From Chitinophaga flava (GTDB lineage: Bacteria > Bacteroidota > Bacteroidia > Chitinophagales > Chitinophagaceae), in NCBI RefSeq assembly GCF_003308995.1, contig NZ_QFFJ01000001.1, positions 1,116,001 to 1,180,000 of the forward strand: a DNA stretch of 64,000 nucleotides, given 5' to 3'. A program made the translations under genes and the position numbers. Within the stretch, counting starts at the first letter, position 1; each line of letters starts with the position of its first letter. The notes below the pieces were generated by a model. The model was not told the origin of the DNA. It did not search any database and saw only the letters and a program-made list of their open reading frames with translations. Positions 16,916 through 24,624 of this stretch are shown in pieces.

Positions 16916-17527
16916 TTAACGGCGGTGTGATAACCGTTGCTGAATATGCAATGTACTACCCCTGAAATAATAATCTACAGGAGTGCTGTACTTCACCACG
17001 TTCATAAAAGCATCGAGTGACTGGCAAGGGTCCATACTACCGGTAAAACACTGCTTCGACATGGCAGGATCATCAAATACCACCTTGACTTCAAAACGTT
17101 TATCGATCATACCGCCGATATCCCGCAGAGAGGCCTCATGGAAGGTATAAATACCATTTTTACGTTCCACACCTGGCATAGGCATTACCTGCCTATTGGA
17201 TACAGTCGTTACTTCGGGCCGGTCATTGACCGCCAGCTGACGGATAAGGTTGTTCTCATGCCGGCACTGCCACCATGCACTAAAGCCCAACCCCAGCAGG
17301 ATGATCGTTACACATACCACAGACACCTTGTAGTTGTACGATTTAGCATTATCATCCCGCAATAACTCATCCTCTACCATCAACCATCCTGCTCCTGCAT
17401 CAGTAACATCTCTTTGGGGGTCCAGCTTACCTTCCCGCATCAAACGCCGGTACTCCTCTGCTACCCGCTTTGCATTGGGAACCTGATCCATCAGGTCAAA
17501 CAATTCTTTGGTTTCTTTGTTGCTCAA
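16916..17527 (-). CDS. Orphan DUF4974 (FecR C-terminal domain) membrane protein
   Basis: Protein of 203 residues with a soluble N-terminus (MSNKETKELFDLMDQVPNA), one membrane helix near residues 68-88 (VSVVCVTIILLGLGFSAWW), and directly after a short linker a DUF4974 domain (about 125-198: YTFHEASLRDIGGMIDKRFE, then FTGSMDPCQSLDAFMNVVK and YYFRGSTLHIQ). The DUF4974 domain is normally the C-terminal secretin-like part of FecR anti-sigma factors. Here the periplasmic FecR beta domain that should precede it is absent, and there is no sigma gene beside it. It may be a decayed anti-sigma factor or a stand-alone receptor-contact adaptor. Confidence 0.78.
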   Translation of the reverse strand: MSNKETKELFDLMDQVPNAKRVAEEYRRLMREGKLDPQRDVTDAGAGWLMVEDELLRDDNAKSYNYKVSVVCVTIILLGLGFSAWWQCRHENNLIRQLAVNDRPEVTTVSNRQVMPMPGVERKNGIYTFHEASLRDIGGMIDKRFEVKVVFDDPAMSKQCFTGSMDPCQSLDAFMNVVKYSTPVDYYFRGSTLHIQQRLSHRR

Positions 17528-17797
17528 GTTTTCAATATTTTAATGACATAAACATCCCGCTACAGCAGTACCTGTAGTGATTCTTCAAAAAAGTGTAGGA
17601 AACAGTCGAAAGCATTAGCTTCGAAGCATTTGGCTTTCCGCCGGATAGTCTGAATGTTGTTACTCCATTATCGTTGTGATCAAAACGACCTGTTAATACA
17701 TAACCCGTATAGTCTAGCCCTAAAGTCCAATTCGCGTGATTACATCATCGTTTTGTTATAGTATAAACGATAAATATTACCATTCGGATTTAAAACC
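17528..17797. other. Intergenic DNA without a recognisable gene
   Basis: The first 270 bp of a 727-bp gap. Short inverted repeats are visible (CTACAG-N6-CTGTAG near 17554, and one centred on TTCGAA near 17620), but no coding frame, tRNA or promoter that I can support. Confidence 0.5.
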
Positions 17798-17985
17798 GTA
17801 ATGAAACTACGATGAATTATGCTGAGAATTATGAACGCTAATGAACAGTAATGAGTTATGATAGAATGATAACCAGATGATTATAAACCGCGATGAACAC
17901 TAATGAATTATGATAAAACACGATAGCCGGTTAATTATAAACTGTGATGAATTGTGATAAGACATGATGGCCGGATGATTAGTTC
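17798..17985. repeat. Degenerate GATGAA/TTATGAT tandem repeats, about 54-bp period
   Basis: ATTATAAAC begins two successive units at 17880 and 17934, exactly 54 bases apart. Each continues with GATGAA, TGATAA and ends in GCCGG (17926-17930 and 17970-17974); the second is shortened internally. A more degenerate unit precedes them. ATGA and GATGAA words are strongly over-represented on the plus strand, and no open frame runs through. Confidence 0.6.
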
Positions 17986-18159
17986 AGCAATTCGATATTC
18001 AGCATGATGTAAGATGGGTAATGGTACTATTTCACGTCAATGATAATTTTATACGTTACTCCTAAAAATGTTTTAACATCTTTTTTTGACATATTTAATT
18101 AGACATATATAACTAATTAACCAATAAAAATAAGACCTCATTTAAAAATCACGATGCCC

Positions 18160-18254
18160 CCCCTTTCTCCATCATCCATCTATCACACCCATCATCATAC
18201 ATCACATCCATTACAGTTCAGGATTGCTTTAGAATTAATCCCTACTTTTGCCCC
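18160..18254. repeat. CATCA-rich low-complexity block before the two-component operon
   Basis: Runs of CATCATCC, CACCCATCATC and CATCACATC. They continue inside the small ORF that follows, where CCACCATCATTCATC and CATACCCATCACC resemble the words here. These words are complementary in character to the GATGA-rich tandem repeats 200-350 bp upstream. Confidence 0.5.
18243..18250 (+). promoter_or_regulatory. -7 promoter element of the two-component operon
   Basis: TACTTTTG matches TAnnTTTG and ends 4 bases before the ATG of the small ORF at 18255, so the transcript would be leaderless or nearly so. A single TTAGAA hexamer (18229-18234), the word that forms the mgtA array, lies 8 bases upstream. 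Confidence 0.5.
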
Positions 18255-18413
18255 ATGATAAATATCGATCTGCATCACGAAGGGCCTGCCGGTGCACCAA
18301 TGCATCATCATGTATCACAGCCTGGGGCTGCGGGAGCATCCACATCCCATCATGATTCATCGAATACATCACAGTTTCCACCATCATTCATCATACCCAT
18401 CACCGTTTCATGA
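18255..18413 (+). CDS. Small His-rich ORF translationally coupled to the response regulator
   Basis: 52-residue frame, ATG at 18255, stop TGA at 18411-18413. The stop overlaps the ATG of the response regulator as ATGA, the classic coupling arrangement. An exact -7 box precedes it. The peptide begins MINIDLHHEGPAGAPMHHHV, contains a further HH pair near residue 32 (7 His in 52), then a Ser/Thr/Pro-rich stretch and the hydrophobic end FIIPITVS. No homologue is recognised. The His residues come partly from CAT repeats in a low-complexity DNA block, so it may be only a leader peptide or a chance frame. If real, a metal-responsive leader for the downstream regulator is a reasonable hypothesis. Confidence 0.45.
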   Translation: MINIDLHHEGPAGAPMHHHVSQPGAAGASTSHHDSSNTSQFPPSFIIPITVS

Positions 18414-19081
18414 AAGTGCTGATTATTGAAGATGAACCTTCCCTCCGCAACAGCATCCGCGAATACCTGGAGCACCAGGGCTTTATTTGTGAGGTGGCGG
18501 CCGATTTCAGAGAGGCCATGGACAAGGTTACAGATTATGAATACGACTGTATCGTAGCCGATATCGGGCTGCCACTGGGAAGCGGACTGGACATCATACG
18601 TGAACTCAAAGTACTGAAGTCTAAAGCCGGTATCATTATCATCTCGGCCAAAGACTCCCTGGAAGATAAACTGGGCGGACTGGAACTCGGTGCAGACGAC
18701 TATCTCACCAAACCATTCCACCTGTCAGAACTGAATGCCCGTATCAACGCCCTCCTACGACGCAAAAACTTCGACGGCAATACCAGCATCACCTTCTTCG
18801 AAATCACCATCATCCCTTCTTCTAAAACGGTATTGGTACACGATAAGTCTATCACCCTCACCGGCAAGGAATATCAGCTCCTGCTCTATTTCATTGCCAA
18901 TCAGCACCGGGTGGTCACCAAATCAGCCCTCGCCGGACATCTCTGGGGCGATGCCTACGACCAGGCCGGATCATACGACTTTATCTACACCCATATCAAA
19001 AATCTCCGCAAAAAAATGCTCGAAGCCGGCGGAGAAGATTATATCAAAACCGTTTACGGTACTGGCTATCGTTTCGGATAA
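18410..19081 (+). CDS. OmpR/PhoB family response regulator
   Basis: DNA-binding response regulator of 223 residues. The receiver domain (1-115) has the acidic pair in IIEDEPSLRN, the phosphoacceptor Asp51 in CIVADIGLPLGSG, Ser and Thr switch positions in IIIISAKDS, and Lys in YLTKPF. The C-terminal winged helix (about 130-223) shows LTGKEYQLLLYFIANQHRVV and DFIYTHIKNLRKKM, ending in IKTVYGTGYRFG. The ATG at 18410 overlaps the stop of a small upstream ORF. The partner kinase gene follows 5 bp later, so the two form one operon. Possible targets include the TonB receptor next door. Confidence 0.96.
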   Translation: MKVLIIEDEPSLRNSIREYLEHQGFICEVAADFREAMDKVTDYEYDCIVADIGLPLGSGLDIIRELKVLKSKAGIIIISAKDSLEDKLGGLELGADDYLTKPFHLSELNARINALLRRKNFDGNTSITFFEITIIPSSKTVLVHDKSITLTGKEYQLLLYFIANQHRVVTKSALAGHLWGDAYDQAGSYDFIYTHIKNLRKKMLEAGGEDYIKTVYGTGYRFG

Positions 19082-19086
19082 ACAGA

Positions 19087-20358
19087 ATGCGCCGCATGAA
19101 ACTGCTCACCAAAACCACCGTATATTTCCTGCTTATTATGCTCCCGGTATTCACCGCCGGCGCCTTCTACCTCTTTCATAAATTCAATAAAGAAATCAAA
19201 CACGAAACGGATGAAGAACTGGTCAACGACCAGCTGGAATGGCTCCGTTACCTCGATACCGCCCATATCGACAATCCCATTTTCCGCTTCAACACTCAGG
19301 AATTTCAACTTACCCCCACCGATAAACCAGTACAGAAAAAATATAAACTCAAAGGCGTTCATCTTTACCAGGAAACGGAAGATGCACAGGCCCCCTTCCG
19401 TGAACTATCGCAGGTCATCAGCATCCACGGACAAAATTACCAGATGGTATTGCGTAAATCCATGATAGAAAAAGATGACCTGCTGAAAAATATCATCCAT
19501 GTGATGCTGATCGCTTTTGGTGGCCTGCTCTGTTTTGTAGTTATTTCCAACTGGTTCATCAGCCGTAACATGTGGCGCCCCTTTTACCGCTCCCTCGATA
19601 AAATACGGCAGCTGCAGCTCAACAAAATGGAGACACCCGACTTCCCCCAAACTCCTACACATGAGTTTAACCAGCTCAACGAAGCACTTAACCAGATGAC
19701 AGCCCGTATCCATCAGGATTATATCAACATGAAAGAACTGACGGAAGATGCTGCCCATGAAATGCAAACACCCCTTGCTATCACACAAAGTAAACTCGAA
19801 CTTCTGCTGCAGGATGAAAATCTCTCAGAAGAACAACTGAAAAATATCGGTCAAACCAGTGAAGAACTGCAACGGCTCTCCCGTCTCAACCACAACCTGC
19901 TGCTGCTGGCGAAAATTGAGAACCAGCAATATCCTTTTACAGAACGTCCCGACCTCCATCAGGTCATCGCCAAATACCTGTCACTCTTCGAAGAACTGAT
20001 CCGCGAAAAAGAACTGAATATCGAAACATCCCTGGTACCCACTGCACCCTGGCCGCTGCATCCCGCACTGGCCGACATTATGATCAGCAATCTCCTGGGA
20101 AACGCCATCAAATACAACTACCCCGAAGGCCATATTCAGATCACACTGACAACAAATACCTTCACCATTTCCAATACCAGTAGTCTCCCCGAAATACCCG
20201 CTGCCAATGTATTTCAACGCTTCAAAAAAAACGACCAGGGATATTCCAACTCCAACGGCCTGGGCCTCGCTATCGTAAAAAAAATTGGTGAGTCCTATCA
20301 CATCCGCATCTCCTATCAGTATCGCAACGGCCTACACATTTTCACCGCCAGCTGTTGA
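19087..20358 (+). CDS. Sensor histidine kinase
   Basis: Membrane kinase of 423 residues, partner of the preceding regulator. The first membrane helix is at about 10-28 (VYFLLIMLPVFTAGAFYLF). A periplasmic sensor of about 100 residues follows, then a second helix at about 140-162 (IIHVMLIAFGGLLCFVVISNW). A dimerisation domain contains TEDAAHEMQTPLAI with phospho-His224. The ATPase domain contains the N box LLGNAIKYNYPEGH and G-box NSNGLGLAIVKKIG. The HAMP-like linker is short. The ligand is not readable from sequence. The first ATG at 19087 and another at 19096 are both plausible. Confidence 0.95.
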   Translation: MRRMKLLTKTTVYFLLIMLPVFTAGAFYLFHKFNKEIKHETDEELVNDQLEWLRYLDTAHIDNPIFRFNTQEFQLTPTDKPVQKKYKLKGVHLYQETEDAQAPFRELSQVISIHGQNYQMVLRKSMIEKDDLLKNIIHVMLIAFGGLLCFVVISNWFISRNMWRPFYRSLDKIRQLQLNKMETPDFPQTPTHEFNQLNEALNQMTARIHQDYINMKELTEDAAHEMQTPLAITQSKLELLLQDENLSEEQLKNIGQTSEELQRLSRLNHNLLLLAKIENQQYPFTERPDLHQVIAKYLSLFEELIREKELNIETSLVPTAPWPLHPALADIMISNLLGNAIKYNYPEGHIQITLTTNTFTISNTSSLPEIPAANVFQRFKKNDQGYSNSNGLGLAIVKKIGESYHIRISYQYRNGLHIFTASC

Positions 20359-20428
20359 TACAGATTTGCACCAGATTGTATTCTTTTCTTTGCATGGAAA
20401 CTGAATAAATCACCAAAGTACTACCTCC

Positions 20429-22423
20429 ATGCGTTTGCTTATTACAACAGGAGCCTTCTGTATCAGCATACTCACTGCCACCGCACAGCAGCGTGTAGCC
20501 ACTCCCGTTAAGGACACCCTTAGTAGAGACACCACCCAACACCCGGAAATCAGCAAAGTCGCTGACCTCAATGAGGTTATCATCTCTTCTACCCGCAACA
20601 ACAGCCGTATTGCAGACCTGCCCATGAAAGTGGAAATTTTGGGTAAGGAAGAAATGATCGAAGAAAGCGGTATCAAACCTGGTAACGTAACCAGCATCCT
20701 CGGCGACCTCTCTGTGATACATATCCAGAACACTTCGGCTGTCAGCGGCAACAATGCCATCCGTATGCAGGGGCTCGACGGTAAATACACTCAGTTGCTC
20801 CGTGACGGAATGCCCGTGTATGAAGGCCTCAGCGGCAACTTCGGCGTACTCGCCATTCCCCCGCTGGACCTCAAACAGATAGAGATCATCAAAGGCTCCG
20901 TTTCTACCCTCTACGGTGGAGGCGCTATCGCCGGCATGATCAACTTCATCGCCAAAACGCCCGGTTCAAAACCCGAGCTCACCATCCTGGCCAATCGTAG
21001 CACCCTCAAGGAAAATAACGTGAACGCCTGGTACTCCCAACGATATGGTAAAACAGGCCTCACCCTCTTCGCCGGTGTTACCTCCCAAAATCCGGTAGAC
21101 GTTAACAATGACGGCTTCAGCGATGTGCCACGCGTACGCCAATACCTGCTCCACCCACGCTTTTTCTGGTACCCCAATGCCAACACTACCCTGATAGCTG
21201 GTTACACCGGTACCATCGAAAAACGCGAAGGCGGCGACATGCAGGTGCTCGATCATCATGCCGATAACGTACACAGCTATACGGAAATCAATAACAGTGA
21301 ACGGCATAGCGCAGACCTCCAGTTTACCCGTAAAAATCTGGGTGGCGGCACCCTCACTGTAAAAGGTGTGGCCAGTTTCTTCCATCTCGAAAATATCGCT
21401 GGTAATTTCCCGCTGAAAGGCCGCCAAACAAGCACCTACCTGGAAGCTGCCTACAATAAAAAAAGCGGCCGCCACGACTGGGTAATAGGCCTCAACAATA
21501 CCGGTGAGATCTATCGCCGCGCAACCGGTGACAGTACTCAACTGGGCAACTACACCTACAACACCATGGGCGCCTTCGCTCAGGACGGTTTCCATATCAC
21601 TGATAAACTGATGGCTGAAGCAGGTATCCGCGCAGACTATCACAACGTATTCGGATGGTATGTACTGCCCAGGCTCGCATTCGTGTACAAACCAATAGAA
21701 GATCTCAGCCTCCGCCTCAGCGGCGGTACCGGCTATAAATCACCAGCCATCTTCTCTGCGCAAACACAAACCATCGGCTACCGCAACCTGCTGCCACTCG
21801 CTGCAGGACTCAAATCTGAAAAAAGCCAGGGCCTCAACTTCGACGCCAACTATCACACCACCCTCGGTGAAATAGACGTCACCCTCAACCAGGCTCTGTA
21901 CTATACACATATTACAGACCCGATCTTACCTGTCACCAATGCTACCAACGAAAAAGTGATGCTCCAAAACCAGCCCTTTTCCGTTAACAGCCTTGGCACC
22001 GATACCTATCTACGCCTCAAACGCAACGAGCTGGAACTGTACCTGGGCTACAACCATACCGTGTCTAAATACACAGATCCTGCTTCTACCAGAGTAGCGT
22101 TTGCTCCTCAGGATAAATTTGCCGCTACCCTCGCTTATGAAATTGAAGAGAAATGGCGTTTCGGCATTGAAAACAGCTGGATAGGTAACCAATACCTGGA
22201 AAACAATCAGAAAGCACCCAACTACTGGTTCTGGGCCGCTATGGTTTCCAGAAAACTGGGAGAACATGTAACACTGGTGCTGAATTGCGAAAACATATTT
22301 GACGCCCGTCAGGGTAAACACATACCGCTGTTTACGGGTCCTGTCAATAATCCGCAGTTTGCTCAGTTGTGGGGTCCTATCGATGGACGTACCATCAACC
22401 TGTCAGTGAAATTTGACCTGTAA
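20429..22423 (+). CDS. TonB-dependent receptor
   Basis: Outer-membrane active-import receptor of 664 residues. The signal peptide is about 1-20 (MRLLITTGAFCISILTATAQ). A TonB-box-like segment is ADLNEVIISSTR. The plug domain spans about 60-170 with LRDGMPVYEGLSGNFGVL and IEIIKGSVSTLYGGGAIAGM. The 22-strand barrel fills the rest, ending in GRTINLSVKFDL. It lacks the carboxypeptidase-like N-terminal domain found on the two receptors at 49.8-55 kb, so it is of the siderophore/cobalamin/metal-complex kind rather than SusC. It lies 70 bp after a two-component operon on the same strand, which suggests co-regulation of an uptake function. Confidence 0.94.
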   Translation: MRLLITTGAFCISILTATAQQRVATPVKDTLSRDTTQHPEISKVADLNEVIISSTRNNSRIADLPMKVEILGKEEMIEESGIKPGNVTSILGDLSVIHIQNTSAVSGNNAIRMQGLDGKYTQLLRDGMPVYEGLSGNFGVLAIPPLDLKQIEIIKGSVSTLYGGGAIAGMINFIAKTPGSKPELTILANRSTLKENNVNAWYSQRYGKTGLTLFAGVTSQNPVDVNNDGFSDVPRVRQYLLHPRFFWYPNANTTLIAGYTGTIEKREGGDMQVLDHHADNVHSYTEINNSERHSADLQFTRKNLGGGTLTVKGVASFFHLENIAGNFPLKGRQTSTYLEAAYNKKSGRHDWVIGLNNTGEIYRRATGDSTQLGNYTYNTMGAFAQDGFHITDKLMAEAGIRADYHNVFGWYVLPRLAFVYKPIEDLSLRLSGGTGYKSPAIFSAQTQTIGYRNLLPLAAGLKSEKSQGLNFDANYHTTLGEIDVTLNQALYYTHITDPILPVTNATNEKVMLQNQPFSVNSLGTDTYLRLKRNELELYLGYNHTVSKYTDPASTRVAFAPQDKFAATLAYEIEEKWRFGIENSWIGNQYLENNQKAPNYWFWAAMVSRKLGEHVTLVLNCENIFDARQGKHIPLFTGPVNNPQFAQLWGPIDGRTINLSVKFDL

Positions 22424-22453
22424 TATTTCTGCACTTTCTTATTCGGAACGGCG

Positions 22454-22461
22454 TACCTTTG
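22454..22461 (+). promoter_or_regulatory. -7 promoter element of the LTA-synthase-like gene
   Basis: TACCTTTG matches TAnnTTTG and lies 26 bases before the ATG at 22488. Confidence 0.5.
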
Positions 22462-22487
22462 CGGCCTTATTCATACATTAAAACAGC

Positions 22488-24437
22488 ATGAAATCTGCCA
22501 AAAATCGGTACGCCGTTTTATTCGGTTTTGCCGCCCTGTTCCTGGTACTTTCGTTCTTAGTACGTACCACCTTGTTAATCTGGGCCTTCCCACAGGCAGG
22601 CCTTTCTTTTACCACCATACTTTCTGTATATGTCAAAGGTTTTATCTATGATGCCGGTGTAGCACTTTTTTTCACCATCGCTTATGCCTTCTATCTGTTG
22701 CTGCTGCCGCAAAGGCTCAACAACACTGTGTTTAACCGGGTCTTTACCTATACCGGTTTTTTTCTGGCACTGATGATCGTTATTTTTTCCTTTTTTGCTG
22801 AATTTACTTTCTGGGGAGAATATGCCGGTCGCTTCGACTTCATTGCAGTAGACTATCTGATCTATACCTATGAGGTGATCAGTAATATTAACCAGTCGTA
22901 TCCGCTGCCGTTGCTGATTGGTGGCGTACTGGGAGCTACTGCACTACTCACCTGGCTTTGCAACCGCCGAGGCATTTTCCGCAACAGCTTCCGGTCAAAT
23001 ACAGGCTTCGGAAAAAGAGCGCTCATCTTCCTCACCCTACTGGGGATCACGATCGTCCACGCCTTTCTGGTCAACAACAACTGGGCGGATAAAAACAAAA
23101 ATCGTTATGCACAGGAACTGTCCAAAGCAGGCATCTATTCCTTTATATCTGCCTATCTGAACAATGAACTGGCCTACGATAAATATTATCTGCTGCAGGA
23201 TGAAAGTACCGCCTTCGCACAGGTCCGCAACCAGCTGCTTTCTCCCGACGCACAGTACCTGGAAAACGGTCAGAGTATCTATCGTAACATTACAGACACC
23301 ATACCTCCGGTGAAGCCCAACGTGATCATGGTCACCATCGAAAGCTTCAGCGCCGATTTTATGGCCCGTTTTGGTAATAAGGAAAATATCACACCTGTAT
23401 TGGATAGCATCGCTAAGGAAGGGATATTGTTTACCAATATGTACGCTACCGGCACCCGCACAGTGAGAGGCATGGAAGCCTTATCCCTCGCGGTTCCGCC
23501 TACACCCGGACAAAGCATCGTTCGCCGTAAAAACAACGAAAACCTCTTCTCTGCGGCCAGCATCTTCCGCAAAAACGGATACGAAGCCACCTTCTTCTAC
23601 GGCGGAGATGGGTATTTCGATAACATGAATAAATTCTTCGGCAACAACGGTTATGATATCACTGACAGGCTGCGCCACCGGCTGGTAGACGACAAAATAG
23701 CTTCCAAACGAACCAACATACCTGATAACGCTGTACAGTTTGAGAACGCCTGGGGTGTATGTGATGAAGACATCTACAAAGCCGCCATCAAAAGTGCTGA
23801 CGAAAAATATGCAGCCGGCAAACCTTTCTATGATTTCATCATGACTACCTCCAACCACCGTCCGTTTACCTATCCAGGTGGTAAAATCGATATCCCTTCC
23901 GGTACCAGCCGCGAAGGTGCCGTGAAATATACCGACTATGCCATAGGCCAGTTCCTGCAAGCTATCCGCAACAAGCCATGGTATAAAAACACCGTGATCA
24001 TTTTTGTCGCCGACCACTGCGCCAGCAGCGCAGGTAAAAATGAAATAGAAATCAGCAAATACCACATACCCTGTATCCTGTACAATGTGCCTAATACAGC
24101 ACCGCAGGAAATACCCGTGATGTGCTCGCAGATAGACCTCTATCCTACCCTGCTGAAAATGCTCCACTGGTCTTATCACTCCAATTTCTATGGTAAAAAT
24201 GTGCTCGACAGCACTTATCAGCCACGCGCTATGCTCAGCACTTACCAGAAACTGGCTTACCTGGAAACAGGTAAAATGATTATCCTCAGCCCCCAGCAAA
24301 AAGCCCAGTGCTTTTCCTGGAGTCAGGATAAAAGTGAAGAACAGCCTGCCCCCATGGATAGCGCCCTGCTCAAACGGAGTGTTTCAACCTACCAAACCGC
24401 CTATTCCTTATTTAAAAACAATGGTATGCGGAAATAA
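22488..24437 (+). CDS. LTA synthase family / sulfatase-fold membrane enzyme
   Basis: Membrane phosphotransferase of 649 residues, close to the length of LtaS-type enzymes. Five N-terminal membrane helices occupy about residues 1-210. The periplasmic alkaline-phosphatase-like domain begins at about 275 with PNVIMVTIESFSADFMARFG (metal-binding Glu285). The likely catalytic Thr lies in YATGTRTVRGMEAL (about 319-332). FYGGDGYFDNMNKFFG and FVADHCASSAG supply further metal ligands. Gram-negative bacteria lack lipoteichoic acid, so the real acceptor is probably a glycolipid, glycan or lipid A-type molecule; that is inference. The gene has its own promoter. Confidence 0.9.
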   Translation: MKSAKNRYAVLFGFAALFLVLSFLVRTTLLIWAFPQAGLSFTTILSVYVKGFIYDAGVALFFTIAYAFYLLLLPQRLNNTVFNRVFTYTGFFLALMIVIFSFFAEFTFWGEYAGRFDFIAVDYLIYTYEVISNINQSYPLPLLIGGVLGATALLTWLCNRRGIFRNSFRSNTGFGKRALIFLTLLGITIVHAFLVNNNWADKNKNRYAQELSKAGIYSFISAYLNNELAYDKYYLLQDESTAFAQVRNQLLSPDAQYLENGQSIYRNITDTIPPVKPNVIMVTIESFSADFMARFGNKENITPVLDSIAKEGILFTNMYATGTRTVRGMEALSLAVPPTPGQSIVRRKNNENLFSAASIFRKNGYEATFFYGGDGYFDNMNKFFGNNGYDITDRLRHRLVDDKIASKRTNIPDNAVQFENAWGVCDEDIYKAAIKSADEKYAAGKPFYDFIMTTSNHRPFTYPGGKIDIPSGTSREGAVKYTDYAIGQFLQAIRNKPWYKNTVIIFVADHCASSAGKNEIEISKYHIPCILYNVPNTAPQEIPVMCSQIDLYPTLLKMLHWSYHSNFYGKNVLDSTYQPRAMLSTYQKLAYLETGKMIILSPQQKAQCFSWSQDKSEEQPAPMDSALLKRSVSTYQTAYSLFKNNGMRK

Positions 24438-24473
24438 TCTCATATTTTCTGACTAATTTTTGTAAATTTATTG

Positions 24474-24497
24474 AAGGGGTTGCCTTGGCAGCCCCTT
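24474..24497 (+). terminator. Possible terminator hairpin after the LTA-synthase-like gene
   Basis: AAGGGGTTGCC (24474-24484) pairs with GGCAGCCCCTT (24487-24497) with one G-U pair. Only a short T/C-rich tract follows, so termination is not certain. Confidence 0.4.
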
Positions 24498-24624
24498 CCT
24501 CTTGTTCCATAACACTAGCCTGCTTTAATAATCAGTTTTTTCATACTACCAGACCGCATGACCGGGCTTGTCAGACTAATATGCCTGATGAAGATGGTCC
24601 TAACAAATTAAATCTGATTGCAAA

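Noticed and set aside
17798..18410. CRISPR array
   Set aside because: The repeats are degenerate, of unequal length, contiguous and without unique spacers; no cas genes are near.
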